Positions 19,804-20,289 of a stretch of 20,289 nucleotides of DNA are shown here, in pieces (position 1 is the stretch's first letter; each line of letters begins with the position of its first letter). The translations under genes were made by a program, and so were the position numbers. Origin of the DNA: Larix sibirica (taxonomy: Eukaryota; Streptophyta; Pinopsida; Pinales; Pinaceae). The stretch is from positions 8,903 to 29,191 of the forward strand of contig NWUY0300023315.1 in assembly GCA_004151065.3 (NCBI GenBank). Reading direction: 5' to 3'. Below the pieces are notes generated by a model, which saw only the letters and a program-made list of their open reading frames with translations, searched no databases and was not told the origin of the DNA.

Positions 19804-20289
19804 AAATATTTCTTCGTCCCGAAGAAATGGAGAGATGCAAAATTGTTAACTGTGAAAAAAGTATAGATGTAGCTGCTATTGTTCTTCATGACTGGACACT
19901 AGCCGCTATTGAGAGGGCCATTTATCCACCTTTTGTTATCATCTTGTATTAATGTATGTTATTGTATACGTAACAAACGAGTGGTTGAAGCAGGTGTAAC
20001 TGCTCCAACCTCTCCACTTATTGTATAATTACTACCACAATGAATGAACAAAGATGACTAAACGTTCTATCCATAATTATCTTCTTGATAGTTTGTATGT
20101 GTGTGTTATTATGATGTGCTTGAATATGATTTGAATCTGAGCATTCAATAGTGGCATCGTTGTCATTCTTCAGGTGGTTTGGGTGATAACAACAACACTT
20201 GGAGATGGTTTGAACCTACAAAATATCGTGAGGAGAAAAGAATCCCTGCAAGAATCAAATAAGTAAAAATGTTTCTCTGATCATTAACA
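19804..20289. other. Possible second LTR on the plus strand; no gene
   Basis: Plus-strand sequence around 19990-20060 (CTGCTCCAACCTCTCC, then ACAATGAATGAACAAAG) resembles LTR R-region sequence with a weak polyadenylation context. CATTCA at 20142-20147 followed by TGGCATCGTTGTC (20152-20164) resembles an LTR end and a mutated TGGCGCCGTTGCC-type PBS. The left end is not identifiable. No coding frame is supported. Confidence 0.3.

Overview
This window looks like nuclear DNA of a land plant, most likely a large-genome gymnosperm such as a conifer. That is inferred from AT-rich sequence, layered decayed LTR retrotransposons on both strands, and broken plant immune/receptor-type genes without an intact reading frame anywhere. 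No complete, functional protein-coding gene, tRNA, rRNA or CRISPR array could be supported. Most long open frames are chance or shadow frames, and the real coding signal lies in relics that must be read across stops and frameshifts.

Layout. (1) 20-748 is a plausible 5' LTR (TGTTGG...CCAACA ends, TATA box at 232-240) with a PBS-like block at 761-781, followed by decayed, mostly unidentifiable internal sequence to about 3.4 kb. (2) 3468-4016 is an unusual repeat structure: two inverted arms of about 175 bp with a direct repeat of about 97 bp after each arm. (3) 4081-6205, minus strand, is a Ty1/copia relic: Gag with a ruined zinc knuckle, a missing protease-integrase region, a partial reverse transcriptase, then a polypurine tract and LTR start. 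(4) 6.2-10.2 kb shows no supportable gene. (5) 10.2-11.04 kb is a diverged tandem repeat of about 355 bp, followed by an (AT)13 microsatellite.

(6) 11.45-13.14 kb is the most gene-like stretch. It has a sharp CpG-rich block, protein-like but unrecognised frames, and then the C-terminal leucine-rich repeats of an NLR-type disease-resistance pseudogene on the plus strand. (7) 13.14-15.23 kb is T-rich with no gene. (8) 15.23-15.76 kb, minus strand, is the broken first exon of an LRR receptor-like kinase resembling the GHR1 group: signal peptide, LRR N-terminal cap, first LRRs. (9) 15.76-17.27 kb is probably repeat-derived.

(10) 17267-17905 is a well-bounded LTR (TGATG...CATCA), followed after 2 nt by a textbook initiator-Met tRNA primer binding site. 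Downstream lies a long, acidic, coiled-coil-like frame with degenerate internal repeats, broken by two stops and one frameshift. (11) At the single ambiguous base (19739) the sequence changes abruptly into the 3' end of a minus-strand LTR element (polypurine tract 19790-19803, LTR start 19789). Possible plus-strand LTR sequence follows to the window end.

The parts do not form a pathway. They record successive insertions into and around decayed receptor genes. Differences in CpG density suggest that the right-hand element and the 11.5-12.5 kb block are younger or less methylated than the left-hand copia relic.
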